Source: Thermoplasmata archaeon
Lineage (GTDB): Archaea > Thermoplasmatota > Thermoplasmata > Methanomassiliicoccales > Methanomethylophilaceae
Assembly (NCBI GenBank): GCA_015063235.1
Contig: SUSW01000021.1
Span: forward strand, 1 to 64,000
Reading direction: 5' to 3'
DNA: 64,000 nt
The notes under the pieces were generated by a model, which did not search any database, was not told the origin of the DNA, and saw only the letters and a program-made list of their open reading frames with translations. This document shows positions 17,776-25,040 of this stretch, piece after piece (positions within the stretch are counted from its first letter, which is position 1; the number at the start of each line of letters is the position of its first letter). The position numbers and the translations under genes were made by a program.

Positions 17776-18175
17776 GAGTTTTCTCAATAGAGTCTGCACA
17801 CTCTTCCGTATTTTTTATAATCTTTTTTCTCCAGAATCTCAGTACAGTATACCCCATTTGTTCTAGCTGGGCTTCGACTTTGCGGTCTCTTTCCATATTC
17901 CTTTCGATTTTCGGAATCCAGTATTCTCTCTTGGTTCCGATACGTTCTTTCTGATTTTCCCAGTCATATCCGTGCCAGAATTCTGAATCACAGAAAATTG
18001 CTACTTTCTTTCCTTTGAATGCTATATCTGGTTTTCCCGGAAGGTCTTTGCAGTTCTTTCTGTATCTAAGCCCGCGTTTCCATAATTCCTTTCTCAAAAT
18101 GACCTCTATCTCTGTATCTTTCGAGTGGATGGCCTGCATGTTCTTTCTGCGCTGTTCAGGAGTGTGATTGTCCAC
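17753..18175 (-). CDS. vsr: Very short patch repair endonuclease
   Basis: 140 residues from GTG 18175 (VDNHTPEQRRKNMQAIHSK, the usual family N-terminus). Vsr motifs are clear: DTEIEVILRKELWKRGLRYRKN, the catalytic Asp in GKPDIAF, and FCDSEFWHGYDW. Vsr nicks 5' of T in T:G mismatches that arise from deamination of 5-methylcytosine, so it belongs with the C5 methyltransferase. It converges with the REase gene and overlaps its last 23 bases. A complete MTase/REase/Vsr set supports a functional, or recently functional, system. Confidence 0.9.
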   Translation of the reverse strand: MDNHTPEQRRKNMQAIHSKDTEIEVILRKELWKRGLRYRKNCKDLPGKPDIAFKGKKVAIFCDSEFWHGYDWENQKERIGTKREYWIPKIERNMERDRKVEAQLEQMGYTVLRFWRKKIIKNTEECADSIEKTLNRSRCW

Positions 18176-18189
18176 ATTCTTCAATCGAA

Positions 18190-18389
18190 GTTGTATTTTT
18201 ACCTTTATCGATTATTTCATCGATGACACCGCCTATGAATGTTTCATCAAGGAGGACTTGGACGGCTTCTTGGAGTCCAGGTCGGACAACATGTTCCGCT
18301 ATCTCAAGGATATTATCGGTATCAGCATCGAGGCTGCAGAATCGCAAACTGATGCTGATAGAGAAAAGGTGGAAGACGATTTAATATGA
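18190..18389 (+). pseudogene. Truncated 3' end of an unidentified gene
   Basis: An open frame ending TGA at 18387-18389 encodes about 60 residues with normal coding character (IDYFIDDTAYECFIKEDLDG...MFRYLKDIIGISIEAAES). The only upstream start is a TTG inside the opposing vsr gene, and no ribosome site is visible. A terminator follows immediately. The simplest reading is the C-terminal remnant of a gene cut off when the restriction-modification cassette arrived. A genuine short gene with an internal start cannot be excluded. Confidence 0.45.
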
Positions 18390-18396
18390 TTATGAT

Positions 18397-18422
18397 CCCC
18401 TCCCCGTAGGGAGGGGTTTTAT
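18397..18422 (+). terminator. Strong intrinsic-type terminator
   Basis: Perfect 8-bp stem CCCCTCCC/GGGAGGGG with CGTA loop, followed by TTTTATT. It lies between the gene remnant on its left and the convergent mobile-element strip on its right. Confidence 0.75.
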
Positions 18423-18719
18423 TCAATATTCGTCTGGCAACAGTATTGTTGTCACCGACCTATCGTACTCGGTTATGATGTAGATCTTCCCGAAATCGGT
18501 GTCGTACGAACTGAACAGTCTGTCTGAGACGCCTTCCTATCTCTCCGCCTCCAGAGCATCGTTGTTCATCTGCTTGTCCTCGTCACAGAGATCGCCCCAA
18601 TCTCCACGGCAATGGCGGTCCAGACATTTCCGGATGGTCTCGGCAGCATCGGCACTGCCCATCATCATATCCCTGATTCCGATGGTGTTGACGATGGTAC
18701 CGGTCTCGAACAGGCTCAC
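18423..18719 (-). CDS. Mobile-element-associated small protein with in-frame TAG
   Basis: 98 codons from GTG 18719, which overlaps the upstream stop and has GGAGGTGAG in front. Residues 1-60 contain the hallmark GDWGDLC-x-EDK stretch. TAG is codon 61 (18537-18539). In the same frame 37 codons follow, carrying the equally characteristic end IITEYDRSVTTILLPDEY. I recognise both halves as one family common on conjugative elements of gut bacteria (often labelled plasmid-related or type I restriction subunit-like, without known function). The TAG falls in the variable linker between them. Either pyrrolysine is inserted or the gene is broken; conservation of both ends favours reading through. Confidence 0.7.
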
Positions 18720-19423
18720 GAGCTCACCTCCTCCATCGAAACGATTGTTCTTCCGTTCTCTGGCAGGATTATCGATTCCGACCCGTCCTTCCAGGTGAAC
18801 CTCGGTACGGTGATCTTCTTGCAATCCCTCTCGATGATTGCCTCCATGTACGGTTTGTCCACGATCTTGACGATGTTGAAAGGTCTGTTCCTGCAATCGG
18901 TGTAGAATTTCCCGATCTCGAAAGGTCTTGCCGCAATGCCGTTCTCCTTCCTCTTCGATATCTCGTAGTGGTAGTTCCATGAGACATCGGTGATCCTCTT
19001 CCCATGGAATTTGAGAGATTCTATCATCTCCGATCCCAGCTGCTGGGCCTCCGGCTGGCTCGCATCCAGTTCCTTTAGGAACTCCATCCTATCGTAGCAG
19101 TTCTGTTCCTGTCCCTTGAAGTACTTCCTGGCGACGACCTTCCATCCGTTCAGGATGTACATCCCGTTGTCCCAATTGTCGCAGTCCAATTCATTCAGCT
19201 TCCCGATCCCCAGGGAGTTCCCATCCGCTCCCATGAAGTTCCCGATCACCTGGCAGAGCCTGGAGTATCCGTAGTCGCTCTTGTCCGGAGCTGCGAACCC
19301 TCTCAGATCGCAGTACTCCAGGAACGCTCCTACTGAATCTGCTCCTCCGTTCCAGTGGAGGTAGATCCCGAGGCCTTCTCTGGCCATGTCCTTCTCGGTG
19401 GTGATCACCGCTCTGTTCCCCAT
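18716..19423 (-). CDS. Mobile-element hypothetical protein (MGNRAVI family)
   Basis: 235 residues from ATG 19423. The N-terminus MGNRAVITTEKD...GIYLHWNGG, followed by RLCQVIGNFMGADG and DCDNWDNGMYILNGW, is a pattern I associate with hypothetical proteins on integrative elements of gut Firmicutes. The C-terminal 60 residues contain a possible beta-rich domain with a paired charged pattern. The ATG overlaps the stop of the gene before it (ATGA), and its own stop overlaps the next start. Function unknown; probable horizontal origin. Confidence 0.65.
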   Translation of the reverse strand: MGNRAVITTEKDMAREGLGIYLHWNGGADSVGAFLEYCDLRGFAAPDKSDYGYSRLCQVIGNFMGADGNSLGIGKLNELDCDNWDNGMYILNGWKVVARKYFKGQEQNCYDRMEFLKELDASQPEAQQLGSEMIESLKFHGKRITDVSWNYHYEISKRKENGIAARPFEIGKFYTDCRNRPFNIVKIVDKPYMEAIIERDCKKITVPRFTWKDGSESIILPENGRTIVSMEEVSS

Positions 19424-19719
19424 CAGATCACCCCCGACATCTTGGCTTCTGCCATCCACACCGTGAACTCTTCGTATTCAGAAGTGCTCATCAGTATGTC
19501 CAGAACTTCTTTCCTGTCCGCGAACATCCCTCTGAAGGGCTCGTCCGGGCACATGATGACCGGTTTCCTCTTGGATTTCCTGACGGTCTCGACGATCGCA
19601 GGGATCCCCATCCTGTGCTCCCTGTCGGTCTTCCTGATGACCAGCCTGTATCCGGTGTACTGGTCCTGGTCGACCCTGATGTTCTCGCTGTTCAGGACAG
19701 CGATCTGCCAATCCTGCAT
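19423..19719 (-). CDS. Small hypothetical protein of mobile-element strip
   Basis: 98 residues, no recognised domain. Mixed alpha/beta composition (QIAVLNSENIRV...GYRLVIRKTDRE) with a helical C-terminus. Translationally coupled on both sides: it starts one base after the wHTH stop, and its TGA overlaps the next ATG. Likely part of the same acquired strip. Confidence 0.55.
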   Translation of the reverse strand: MQDWQIAVLNSENIRVDQDQYTGYRLVIRKTDREHRMGIPAIVETVRKSKRKPVIMCPDEPFRGMFADRKEVLDILMSTSEYEEFTVWMAEAKMSGVI

Positions 19720-20019
19720 TCAGGCCACCCCCTCTCCGCATGCGAGGATGTCCTTCACCGTCAGCATCCCGAGGGCGTTCAGCCTGTAGCACATCCTGTG
19801 CGCTCTCGTTCTTTTCGGACTGTCGGTCGCATGCCTCAGGAGGTGGTAGACGAATCCCTTCTCCTCCAGTCTTCTGATCTCGATGGACACCTGTCCTCTG
19901 GAGATTCCGATAGCATCCGCTATGCCGTCCTGAGTGGTCTCATAAAGCATCTCGTAGCTGTTCCCCAATCCCATCTGTCCGTACAGGTGGATCAGTATCT
20001 GCTCCTGCCTGGTGGTCAT
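19720..20019 (-). CDS. Winged-helix transcriptional regulator
   Basis: 99 residues from ATG 20019, which overlaps the upstream stop. MTTRQEQILIHLY starts a MarR/ArsR-like winged helix: the recognition helix region is DGIADAIGISRGQVSIEIRRLEEKG, followed by wing residues (FVYHLLRHATDSPKRTRAHRMCY). It probably regulates the five-gene strip it belongs to. Operator not identified. Confidence 0.7.
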   Translation of the reverse strand: MTTRQEQILIHLYGQMGLGNSYEMLYETTQDGIADAIGISRGQVSIEIRRLEEKGFVYHLLRHATDSPKRTRAHRMCYRLNALGMLTVKDILACGEGVA

Positions 20020-20258
20020 CAGCAGCACCTCCCATATACTCCGTTGATGCACTGATCGTCTTCGACCATGAATCCGGTGTGTCCGTTCCCGCACTCCCTG
20101 ATCCATGCCGCCAGGTATCCGATGGATTCCCAGTCGCGGTTCTCCAGCATGTTCTTCAGATCTTGGGTGTCCCATCCGTAATCCAGGATGGTCACGATGT
20201 CGTCGACGCTCAGTCTGTCGATGACTTCGACTCCGGTGAGGATCCCGTAGTCGCTCAT
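20019..20258 (-). CDS. Small acidic hypothetical protein
   Basis: 79 residues from ATG 20258 (AGGTGG about 6 bases upstream). Contains DIVTILDYGWDTQDLKNMLENRDWESIGYLAAW and a C-terminal Cys-containing tail (MVEDDQCINGVYGRCC). The acidic helical sequence is unrecognised. Its start overlaps the stop of a truncated gene upstream, so it was once an internal operon member. Confidence 0.5.
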   Translation of the reverse strand: MSDYGILTGVEVIDRLSVDDIVTILDYGWDTQDLKNMLENRDWESIGYLAAWIRECGNGHTGFMVEDDQCINGVYGRCC

Positions 20259-20370
20259 CTGAACCACCTCATGTCCTCGGGGTAGTTCCCATCCTCGTCC
20301 AGCGGATATCCGTAACTTGGAATATCCGCTCTTACCGCTCCGACATCTCCGAAGTCGGCGAAGCTGTTTG
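20255..20370 (-). pseudogene. Remnant 3' end of an upstream operon gene
   Basis: Reading leftward, FADFGDVGAVRADIPSYGYPLDEDG...MRWFR ends at a TGA that overlaps the ATG of the next gene, the coupling seen throughout this strip. Upstream of about 20370 the frame enters the structured RNA and coding character is lost. The segment is best explained as the end of a gene truncated when the RNA/DUF3800 unit was inserted. A 9-bp hairpin (AGCGGATAT/ATATCCGCT, 20301-20330) lies within it. Confidence 0.35.
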
Positions 20371-20600
20371 GAAGGAACTGGTTTCTTAAGGAGTTTGACT
20401 TGGTTCCTTGATCTCTTTTACAGACCATTTCTTTCAACCCTGGGCTTTCTTCGAAACCCAAGCGGGAAGGAACGAGGGCCGCATGCACGTAGCTTACACA
20501 TCGAAGATGGAAAGCCCGATGATGCGGGCCGAGATTAGCGAAGGGTGGCGGAGAAGAAAGCACGGGTTGAATGTATTGATTCCACTGTCCACCAACAAAT
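20340..20600 (+). ncRNA. Structured RNA upstream of DUF3800 gene
   Basis: No ORF with coding character, but several mutually compatible helices: CCGAC/GTCGG at 20340-20358; AAGGAAC/GTTCCTT at 20373-20379 and 20403-20409; a long-range TTCAACCC/GGGTTGAA at 20433-20440 and 20564-20571; inside it TGGG-TTTC-loop-GAAA-CCCA at 20441-20460, CATC-GAA-GATG at 20499-20509, and a GCC-GCAT/ATGC-GGGC pairing near 20478-20529. Structured RNA motifs in front of DUF3800 genes have been described in bacteria and phages as the DUF3800 RNA motifs. Whether this one belongs to a known class cannot be told by eye. A separate TATA-like element (CTTTATTG, about 20602) lies after it for the protein gene, so the RNA may be transcribed independently. 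Confidence 0.55.
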
Positions 20601-20639
20601 CTCTTTATTGTCGTCTTTCTTTCCCGGATTCGATAGGTC

Positions 20640-21218
20640 ATGACATGGGTCGTTGCAATTGATGAATCAGGGGATCTCGGTAAGGATTCCAGATTCTTCT
20701 CTATGGCAGCGGTCATCAACGAGCGTGTACGCAATCTGGAACCTGTTTTCAAAAAGATCCCTAAGATCAGAGAGGATTCCAAATTCTACAACTCGACCGA
20801 ATCGGAGATCATCGATGTACTGGCTTCGTTGCCCGATTCCGATTCGATCATCATATCGGTCACTGTCGATAAACATGACTATACCGGAAGTCATTATGGG
20901 GTTCACGGGAACAAGCTGTACGCAGCTGTCCTCGGGGATCTGTTCGACAGTGTTTTCGAACATATCGGTGCCCATGACGTTTCCGTTTTCTTGGATCGCA
21001 GCACCTTCGTGACCATTCTCGAATTGAACAGCATCTGTCTGGAAGCTGCGTCGCATCACGGAACAAACGTGAAGAAATGCGTCAAGGCCACATCCCATCA
21101 GAACAGATGTGTCCAGATCGCCGATTTCGCTGCCGGTGCGATAAACCGCAAATTCGAATACGACGATATCAGATTCTACGGGTTAATAGAGAAGATATCC
21201 TTTGCCCGCAAGCATTGA
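20640..21218 (+). CDS. DUF3800 protein (RNase H-like fold)
   Basis: 192 residues. The N-terminal AIDESGDLGKDSRFFSMAAVI is the DUF3800 signature (D-E-S-G-D), which supplies acidic residues of a probable RNase H-like active site. VSVFLDRSTF and HQNRCVQIADFAAGAINRKFE near residues 125 and 160 fit the later conserved Asp-containing motifs (QIADFxxG). Family members are often on mobile elements and associated with structured RNAs; the biochemical role is unproven. ATG 20640 follows a TATA-like stretch by about 30 bases, indicating a leaderless message. The preceding 260 bases hold the putative RNA. Confidence 0.85.
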   Translation: MTWVVAIDESGDLGKDSRFFSMAAVINERVRNLEPVFKKIPKIREDSKFYNSTESEIIDVLASLPDSDSIIISVTVDKHDYTGSHYGVHGNKLYAAVLGDLFDSVFEHIGAHDVSVFLDRSTFVTILELNSICLEAASHHGTNVKKCVKATSHQNRCVQIADFAAGAINRKFEYDDIRFYGLIEKISFARKH

Positions 21219-21434
21219 TGGCCACCCATGGCAACCTGGATGCGGGTCTTATCAGGATAATACACTATTGGCCTCATTCATATTTAATCTATCCCTTTCT
21301 CAACTTTTGATCCCGCTGATTGTCCGCATCCTTCCTCTTTGTTTTTAGTAAAATATTATATGTAAAATATACACTTAATAAAATAATGGGAATGACATAC
21401 ACTGTCATTCGCAAACTCTTTCGGAGGATAACAA

Positions 21435-21866
21435 ATGGAAGATCTCTCAAACGATTCAACCGAGTCAAAGGATTCGGGGACAGCATTCACGAAATACTCT
21501 TACAAGGTCGGCTTCAACGCCGCCATGGTATCTGTTTTCGCAGATTCCCTCTGCATCGATGACGAGATGCGCATCGACACTCTGATCCAAGCTCTAGCGG
21601 CGGAATTCCACAGACAGTATTCCGTTCTCGATAATCCGACGGAGGTCCTGGGGGAATTCATCTCGGCCGTATAGGATTCTATAGTTGACAATCTCGATAG
21701 AGATACAGTCTTTGGCGGATCGACATCTGTCGCAGGATATGTCGATGCTCTCTCCTACATCACCGATTTCAGAGGTTGCGATGACGATCGCTGCAGCCGC
21801 TGCAAGGAATGCAAGGGGTGCTCCCATGAGCGATTACGAGCTCATCCCCACGAGCACCCGCGGTAA
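21435..21866 (+). CDS. Hypothetical protein with in-frame TAG and Cys-rich C-terminus
   Basis: GGAGG precedes ATG 21435. The first 79 codons encode an acidic, helical sequence (GFNAAMVSVFADSLCIDDEMRIDTL). Codon 80 is TAG (21672-21674). The same frame continues for 63 codons with the genome's typical codon choice and ends in a cysteine cluster, CDDDRCSRCKECKGC, a plausible metal site. If TAG is read as pyrrolysine the product has 143 residues. If not, it has 79. Its 3' end overlaps the next gene by 41 bases, which slightly weakens the longer model. Family unknown. Confidence 0.5.
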
Positions 21867-22197
21867 GAAGTATCCTCTCGGTTGGGTGCACTTCGCTCCG
21901 GGCATCAATACCAAGCGCAGGACGATGACCGAAAGCTATCTCATGCAGAGGATGCCCCGCACCAACACCATCGCTCAGAATCAGCATTACGTCGAGAAGG
22001 TCATGAACAACAAGCGCACGCCCGAGTACAATAAGAACGTCATCAGGCAGTTCGTCAACGACCATCTCGACAAGTTCATGGCCCTGTCCGACAGGACAGA
22101 GGATCCCGATCTCAACGAGTGGGCTCGGAAGAAGAACGCCGGTGCAAGATTCGGTTGGATCTCTTGGTTCAAGGCGGAATTCTGTAACTTCAGGTGA
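21826..22197 (+). CDS. Hypothetical basic protein
   Basis: 123 residues from ATG 21826 (GGGGTG just upstream). Basic and helical (INTKRRTMTESYLMQRMPRTNTIAQNQHYVEKVMNNKRT), possibly nucleic-acid binding. An upstream extension in this frame would overlap the Cys-rich part of the preceding gene and is not favoured. No family recognised; it is part of the accessory strip before the AbrB-like regulators. Confidence 0.55.
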   Translation: MSDYELIPTSTRGKKYPLGWVHFAPGINTKRRTMTESYLMQRMPRTNTIAQNQHYVEKVMNNKRTPEYNKNVIRQFVNDHLDKFMALSDRTEDPDLNEWARKKNAGARFGWISWFKAEFCNFR

Positions 22198-22306
22198 TTA
22201 CATAATGTCCGAAAACGACCCTCAGGACCATCAGCCAGACGTTCAATCATACTTATGTAATCAGTATCTGATAAGGTTTATATTTGTCATATACATCCAG
22301 CCGATC

Positions 22307-23272
22307 ATGCCCTACAAGAAGGCTGTAAGGAACATCACGATATCAGGTACGTCGAAGATCATCCCCGTTTCCACCGAGGTCAAGGAGCTCGGACTGGGTC
22401 CGAAGGATACCGTCGTAGCTTATCTCGCGATCCCCGGATCCCTTGAGGAGTATGCTTTGGATCTCGCCACGACCTTCTGCAACCAGGGCGCATACTATGT
22501 GAATGAGAAGTACCTCACATCGAAGGACTGCAATCCTGTTGGACATCATTTCGAGAACATGCTGGATGACACCAACCGCTCAGAATGCGAGCTCATCGTC
22601 AATAGGTTGGCAGCATTGAATTACATGATCGACACCATGCGCTCTTACACGAAGACCATGGTCTCCGGACCCTATGCATACTATGCAGAGGATCTCAGGA
22701 CGTTCGTGGCCAAGTTCGATCCGTCGGAGCTTGTGGATGATGATGAGATCTCACGCAACATCAAGAACCTCATGACGCAGATTAACGTCCTCAGGGCGTG
22801 TCTGAACACACCTTTGTTCGATTTCTCCCCGATAGATTCCGTCAAGCATCTCCAGAACTATATGGACAGGGCACTGGAGGATGTGGTCAGGCTGTTCCAT
22901 TGTGCTCCCGAAAGAAGGGAGGAGGAGTGCAGCAGAATCAATCAGGAATGGCAGGACGAGGTGAACAAGGTCATCTACCGCGACATGTACTTCGTCGGTC
23001 TGAAGATGAACAGATCCGACGGAGGATTCACTGGTATGCCGGAGTTCTCGGTCATATCCGCTCCGACCCACAGGATGGCCTTGGAATCGTTCTCCGATGA
23101 CAATTCCCAATCATACGCATTCGGTCCGTATATGGATGAATCCGAGTGCTCAGAGCTCGTCTCCTACCTCAGATTGAAGTGGAAGCTGGAGATCAAGCAG
23201 GATTCCGACCAGAGCACGGTGGTGCAGGTCAAGAATCTGATCAATGAATACAACGTAATGTCTGGTGAGTGA
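22307..23272 (+). CDS. AbrB-like N-terminal domain protein with long helical C-terminus
   Basis: 321 residues. Residues 5-45 form a SpoVT/AbrB-type swapped-hairpin domain (VRNITISGTSKIIPVSTEVKELGLGPKDTVVAYL), normally DNA binding. The remaining 270 residues are helical and not recognised. ATG 22307 is chosen because TTTATATT at 22277-22284 lies 25-30 bases upstream. An alternative ATG at 22205 with GGTGAT in front would add 34 hydrophobic residues. A second protein with the same kind of N-terminus and promoter lies 400 bases downstream, so the two may be related regulators or an antitoxin-like pair. Confidence 0.6.
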   Translation: MPYKKAVRNITISGTSKIIPVSTEVKELGLGPKDTVVAYLAIPGSLEEYALDLATTFCNQGAYYVNEKYLTSKDCNPVGHHFENMLDDTNRSECELIVNRLAALNYMIDTMRSYTKTMVSGPYAYYAEDLRTFVAKFDPSELVDDDEISRNIKNLMTQINVLRACLNTPLFDFSPIDSVKHLQNYMDRALEDVVRLFHCAPERREEECSRINQEWQDEVNKVIYRDMYFVGLKMNRSDGGFTGMPEFSVISAPTHRMALESFSDDNSQSYAFGPYMDESECSELVSYLRLKWKLEIKQDSDQSTVVQVKNLINEYNVMSGE

Positions 23273-23282
23273 ATTGGATGGG

Positions 23283-23624
23283 ATGATGCCCTATTGCGAA
23301 CAGATGAAGATCAGCATGAGACTTCGCACCGAGCAACCTTTGGATCTGACTGAGAACGAGATCATCATCGACAGGATAAAGCAGCATTCCTTCGTTGAGG
23401 TCCAGGATAAGGACAGGTAGGCTGAGATGCTTCTCATGACAGCAGTCTCCATGGACATGGACCGCTACTTCTCCGGCGATATGGATGCTTGGATGATCAG
23501 CATCATGGACAGGATAAGGATCTACGCACGCCAGTATGTAGGTCAGGCAAACTGCATCGGAGGATTTTCCGGTGACGAACCATTACCTCCCGAGACCATC
23601 TTCAAGGATGTCAAGGAATTCTGA
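23283..23624 (+). CDS. Small hypothetical protein(s) joined by in-frame TAG
   Basis: From ATG 23283, 45 codons (MKISMRLRTEQPLDLTENE) run to TAG at 23418-23420. The identical frame then continues AEMLLMTAVSMDMDRYFSGDMDAW... to a TGA at 23622-23624. Read through, this gives one 113-residue acidic protein. Read as terminator, it gives a 45-residue peptide and a 65-residue protein starting at ATG 23427, six bases after the TAG. There is no strong ribosome site before 23427, which slightly favours one protein. No family recognised. Confidence 0.45.
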
Positions 23625-23654
23625 ATGGGAATCCTCCCATTCTCTTTTTGTCCG

Positions 23655-23692
23655 ACAAGTATTATATGTCATACATGTAATACAAGTATTAT
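23655..23692 (+). promoter_or_regulatory. Promoter with direct repeat over AbrB-like gene start
   Basis: ACAAGTATTAT occurs at 23655-23665 and again at 23682-23692, the second copy running into the ATG. A TATA-like TATTATATG lies in the first copy about 27 bases before the start codon, so the transcript is probably leaderless. The repeat would place a bound protein over both TATA box and start, fitting autoregulation by the AbrB-like product (inference). Confidence 0.5.
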
Positions 23693-24416
23693 GCAAGAGA
23701 TAGCCCGTATCATCAAGAACGGAAATTCACTGAGTGTGAATGTCACCAGGCTCTGCCGCAAGCTGGGCCTCGATGCCGGCGATCAGGTCCTCATTGATAT
23801 CTCGGTGCCTGATTTCGCCGATAAGATTGTTCCGGAGAAGAGCGCCCTCACCGAAGAGGAAGCTGTCAGCGTTGTGAGATCCATCTTCGAGGAGTTTGGA
23901 AAGAAAGGTCTTTTCCTCACTCAGGTCGAGTTCTATGCTTACGAGTCCACGGGCACTCCCGATGCGATGACGAAACGTGCGGTCGATATTATGATTGAAA
24001 CAGGAGAACTTACAAGGGATTCCAATGACAGGATTTGGTACGGATCTAAGGGCGATGATCCGATAAGGAAGATATTCCGTGACAGGAGGACTAGGAAACT
24101 GAACCGCGAGTCGATCTATGTCGATGACCTCGGACAGCTGGAGAGATTCGTTAGGGATTACGACGTCGTCGGTACCGTTCCCCTCTCCAGAGTGGATTTC
24201 GATATCTACGATGAGATAATCGATCACGAGTTCGCCGTCAGGACCAAGGATGACAGGGTGTTCCTGGTATCCAACCCCTATAAGAAGGAAGGGGAGGAAC
24301 GCAATGCCATCGATTTCGCTGCCAAGCACGGTCTTGAATACAAGTATATCGATGATTACTGCTGGTATCACAAAGGGGATACGAGACTGGTCCTTTTCTG
24401 GATCAAGGATGAATGA
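23691..24416 (+). CDS. AbrB-like DNA-binding protein with C-terminal domains
   Basis: 241 residues from leaderless ATG 23691. The N-terminal 45 residues (EIARIIKNGNSLSVNVTRLCRKLGLDAGDQVLIDI) are a clear AbrB/MazE-type domain. A helical segment resembling a winged helix follows (VVRSIFEEFGKKGLFLTQVEFYAYES...MTKRAVDIMIETGELTRDSNDRIWYG). The C-terminal 100 residues are alpha/beta and not recognised. The upstream longer frame has no start signal. Probably a transcription regulator of the accessory region. Confidence 0.65.
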   Translation: MQEIARIIKNGNSLSVNVTRLCRKLGLDAGDQVLIDISVPDFADKIVPEKSALTEEEAVSVVRSIFEEFGKKGLFLTQVEFYAYESTGTPDAMTKRAVDIMIETGELTRDSNDRIWYGSKGDDPIRKIFRDRRTRKLNRESIYVDDLGQLERFVRDYDVVGTVPLSRVDFDIYDEIIDHEFAVRTKDDRVFLVSNPYKKEGEERNAIDFAAKHGLEYKYIDDYCWYHKGDTRLVLFWIKDE

Positions 24417-24425
24417 GGTGATGAA

Positions 24426-24725
24426 ATGGATTCTCAGAAGGTTTTGACCATAGTCGCTATTGCATTGTTGGCCGTTGTAGCGGTCGAAGGGGCCGTTCTC
24501 ATAACGAACGGAGGATCGCATGCAGATGACGATTCTACCGATTTCCTGAAGGAGCAGGTAGAACTTCTCAGCAAGAAAGGCGGGACGATCAATTTCGTCA
24601 GTGCCGGTCATATCGAGATCAAGGCAGGAACCATTCTGTCAGTTCATGGCGACATCATCTATTACGAATCGATCAGAGCTTCCTATCCTCTGTCTTCAAT
24701 CCAATCCATCAGGATAAACGCCTGA
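24426..24725 (+). CDS. Small secreted or membrane-anchored protein
   Basis: 99 residues with an N-terminal hydrophobic helix (VLTIVAIALLAVVAVEGAVLIT) and a short extracytoplasmic domain of predicted beta strands (GGTINFVSAGHIEIKAGTILSVHGDIIYYESI). GAGGTGATGAA precedes the ATG, 9 bases after the AbrB-like gene, so the two may be co-transcribed. Function unknown. Confidence 0.6.
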   Translation: MDSQKVLTIVAIALLAVVAVEGAVLITNGGSHADDDSTDFLKEQVELLSKKGGTINFVSAGHIEIKAGTILSVHGDIIYYESIRASYPLSSIQSIRINA

Positions 24726-24735
24726 TCTGAAAACC

Positions 24736-24760
24736 GGAGGGCCATACCCTCCATTTCAAT
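24736..24760. terminator. Terminator between convergent genes
   Basis: GGAGGG-CCATA-CCCTCC hairpin (24736-24752) followed by ATTTCAAT. It separates two convergent genes. Confidence 0.55.
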
Positions 24761-24761
24761 A

Positions 24762-25040
24762 TCAATTCTTCATCGCTTCGTTGATAATCTCGATGTGCTC
24801 GGCGACGGTCTTCCCTTTTTCAGTGAGGATGAGATATTCGGTGTTCCATCTCATGCTCTCGTCGCTGTATGTGGAAACGAGACCGGCATCTATGAGCTTG
24901 TTGATCATAGCGTACTTGGTCTTCTCCCCTCCCTTGTCGACCCTGACGATATCCGTCTTGGTCATATTGGGATTGTTCCTGATGATCCATAGAATGCTGA
25001 GAGCGTATTTCTCCTCGAGCAGCGATGAGTTCCAATCCAT
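24762..25040 (-). CDS. Winged-helix transcriptional regulator
   Basis: 92 residues. SILWIIRNNPNMTKTDIVRVDKGGEKTKYAMINKLIDAGLV is a helix-turn-helix of the MarR/PadR-like kind, followed by a wing (NTEYLILTEKGKTVAEHIEII). The upstream region holds two copies of a TTACAGT(GT)AGTT-TTACC motif, one starting at its own start codon and one near the integrase promoter. Probable repressor of itself and the divergent integrase (inference). Confidence 0.75.
   Translation of the reverse strand: MDWNSSLLEEKYALSILWIIRNNPNMTKTDIVRVDKGGEKTKYAMINKLIDAGLVSTYSDESMRWNTEYLILTEKGKTVAEHIEIINEAMKN

Noticed and set aside
18537-18980. 147-codon minus-strand ORF ending at the 18537 TAG
   Set aside because: Its N-terminal part overlaps the better supported MGNRAVI-family gene; the real gene begins at GTG 18719 and continues past the TAG.
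20255-20782. 175-codon minus-strand ORF through the RNA and DUF3800 start
   Set aside because: Coding character is limited to the last 25-40 codons; the rest is antisense to the RNA and the DUF3800 gene.
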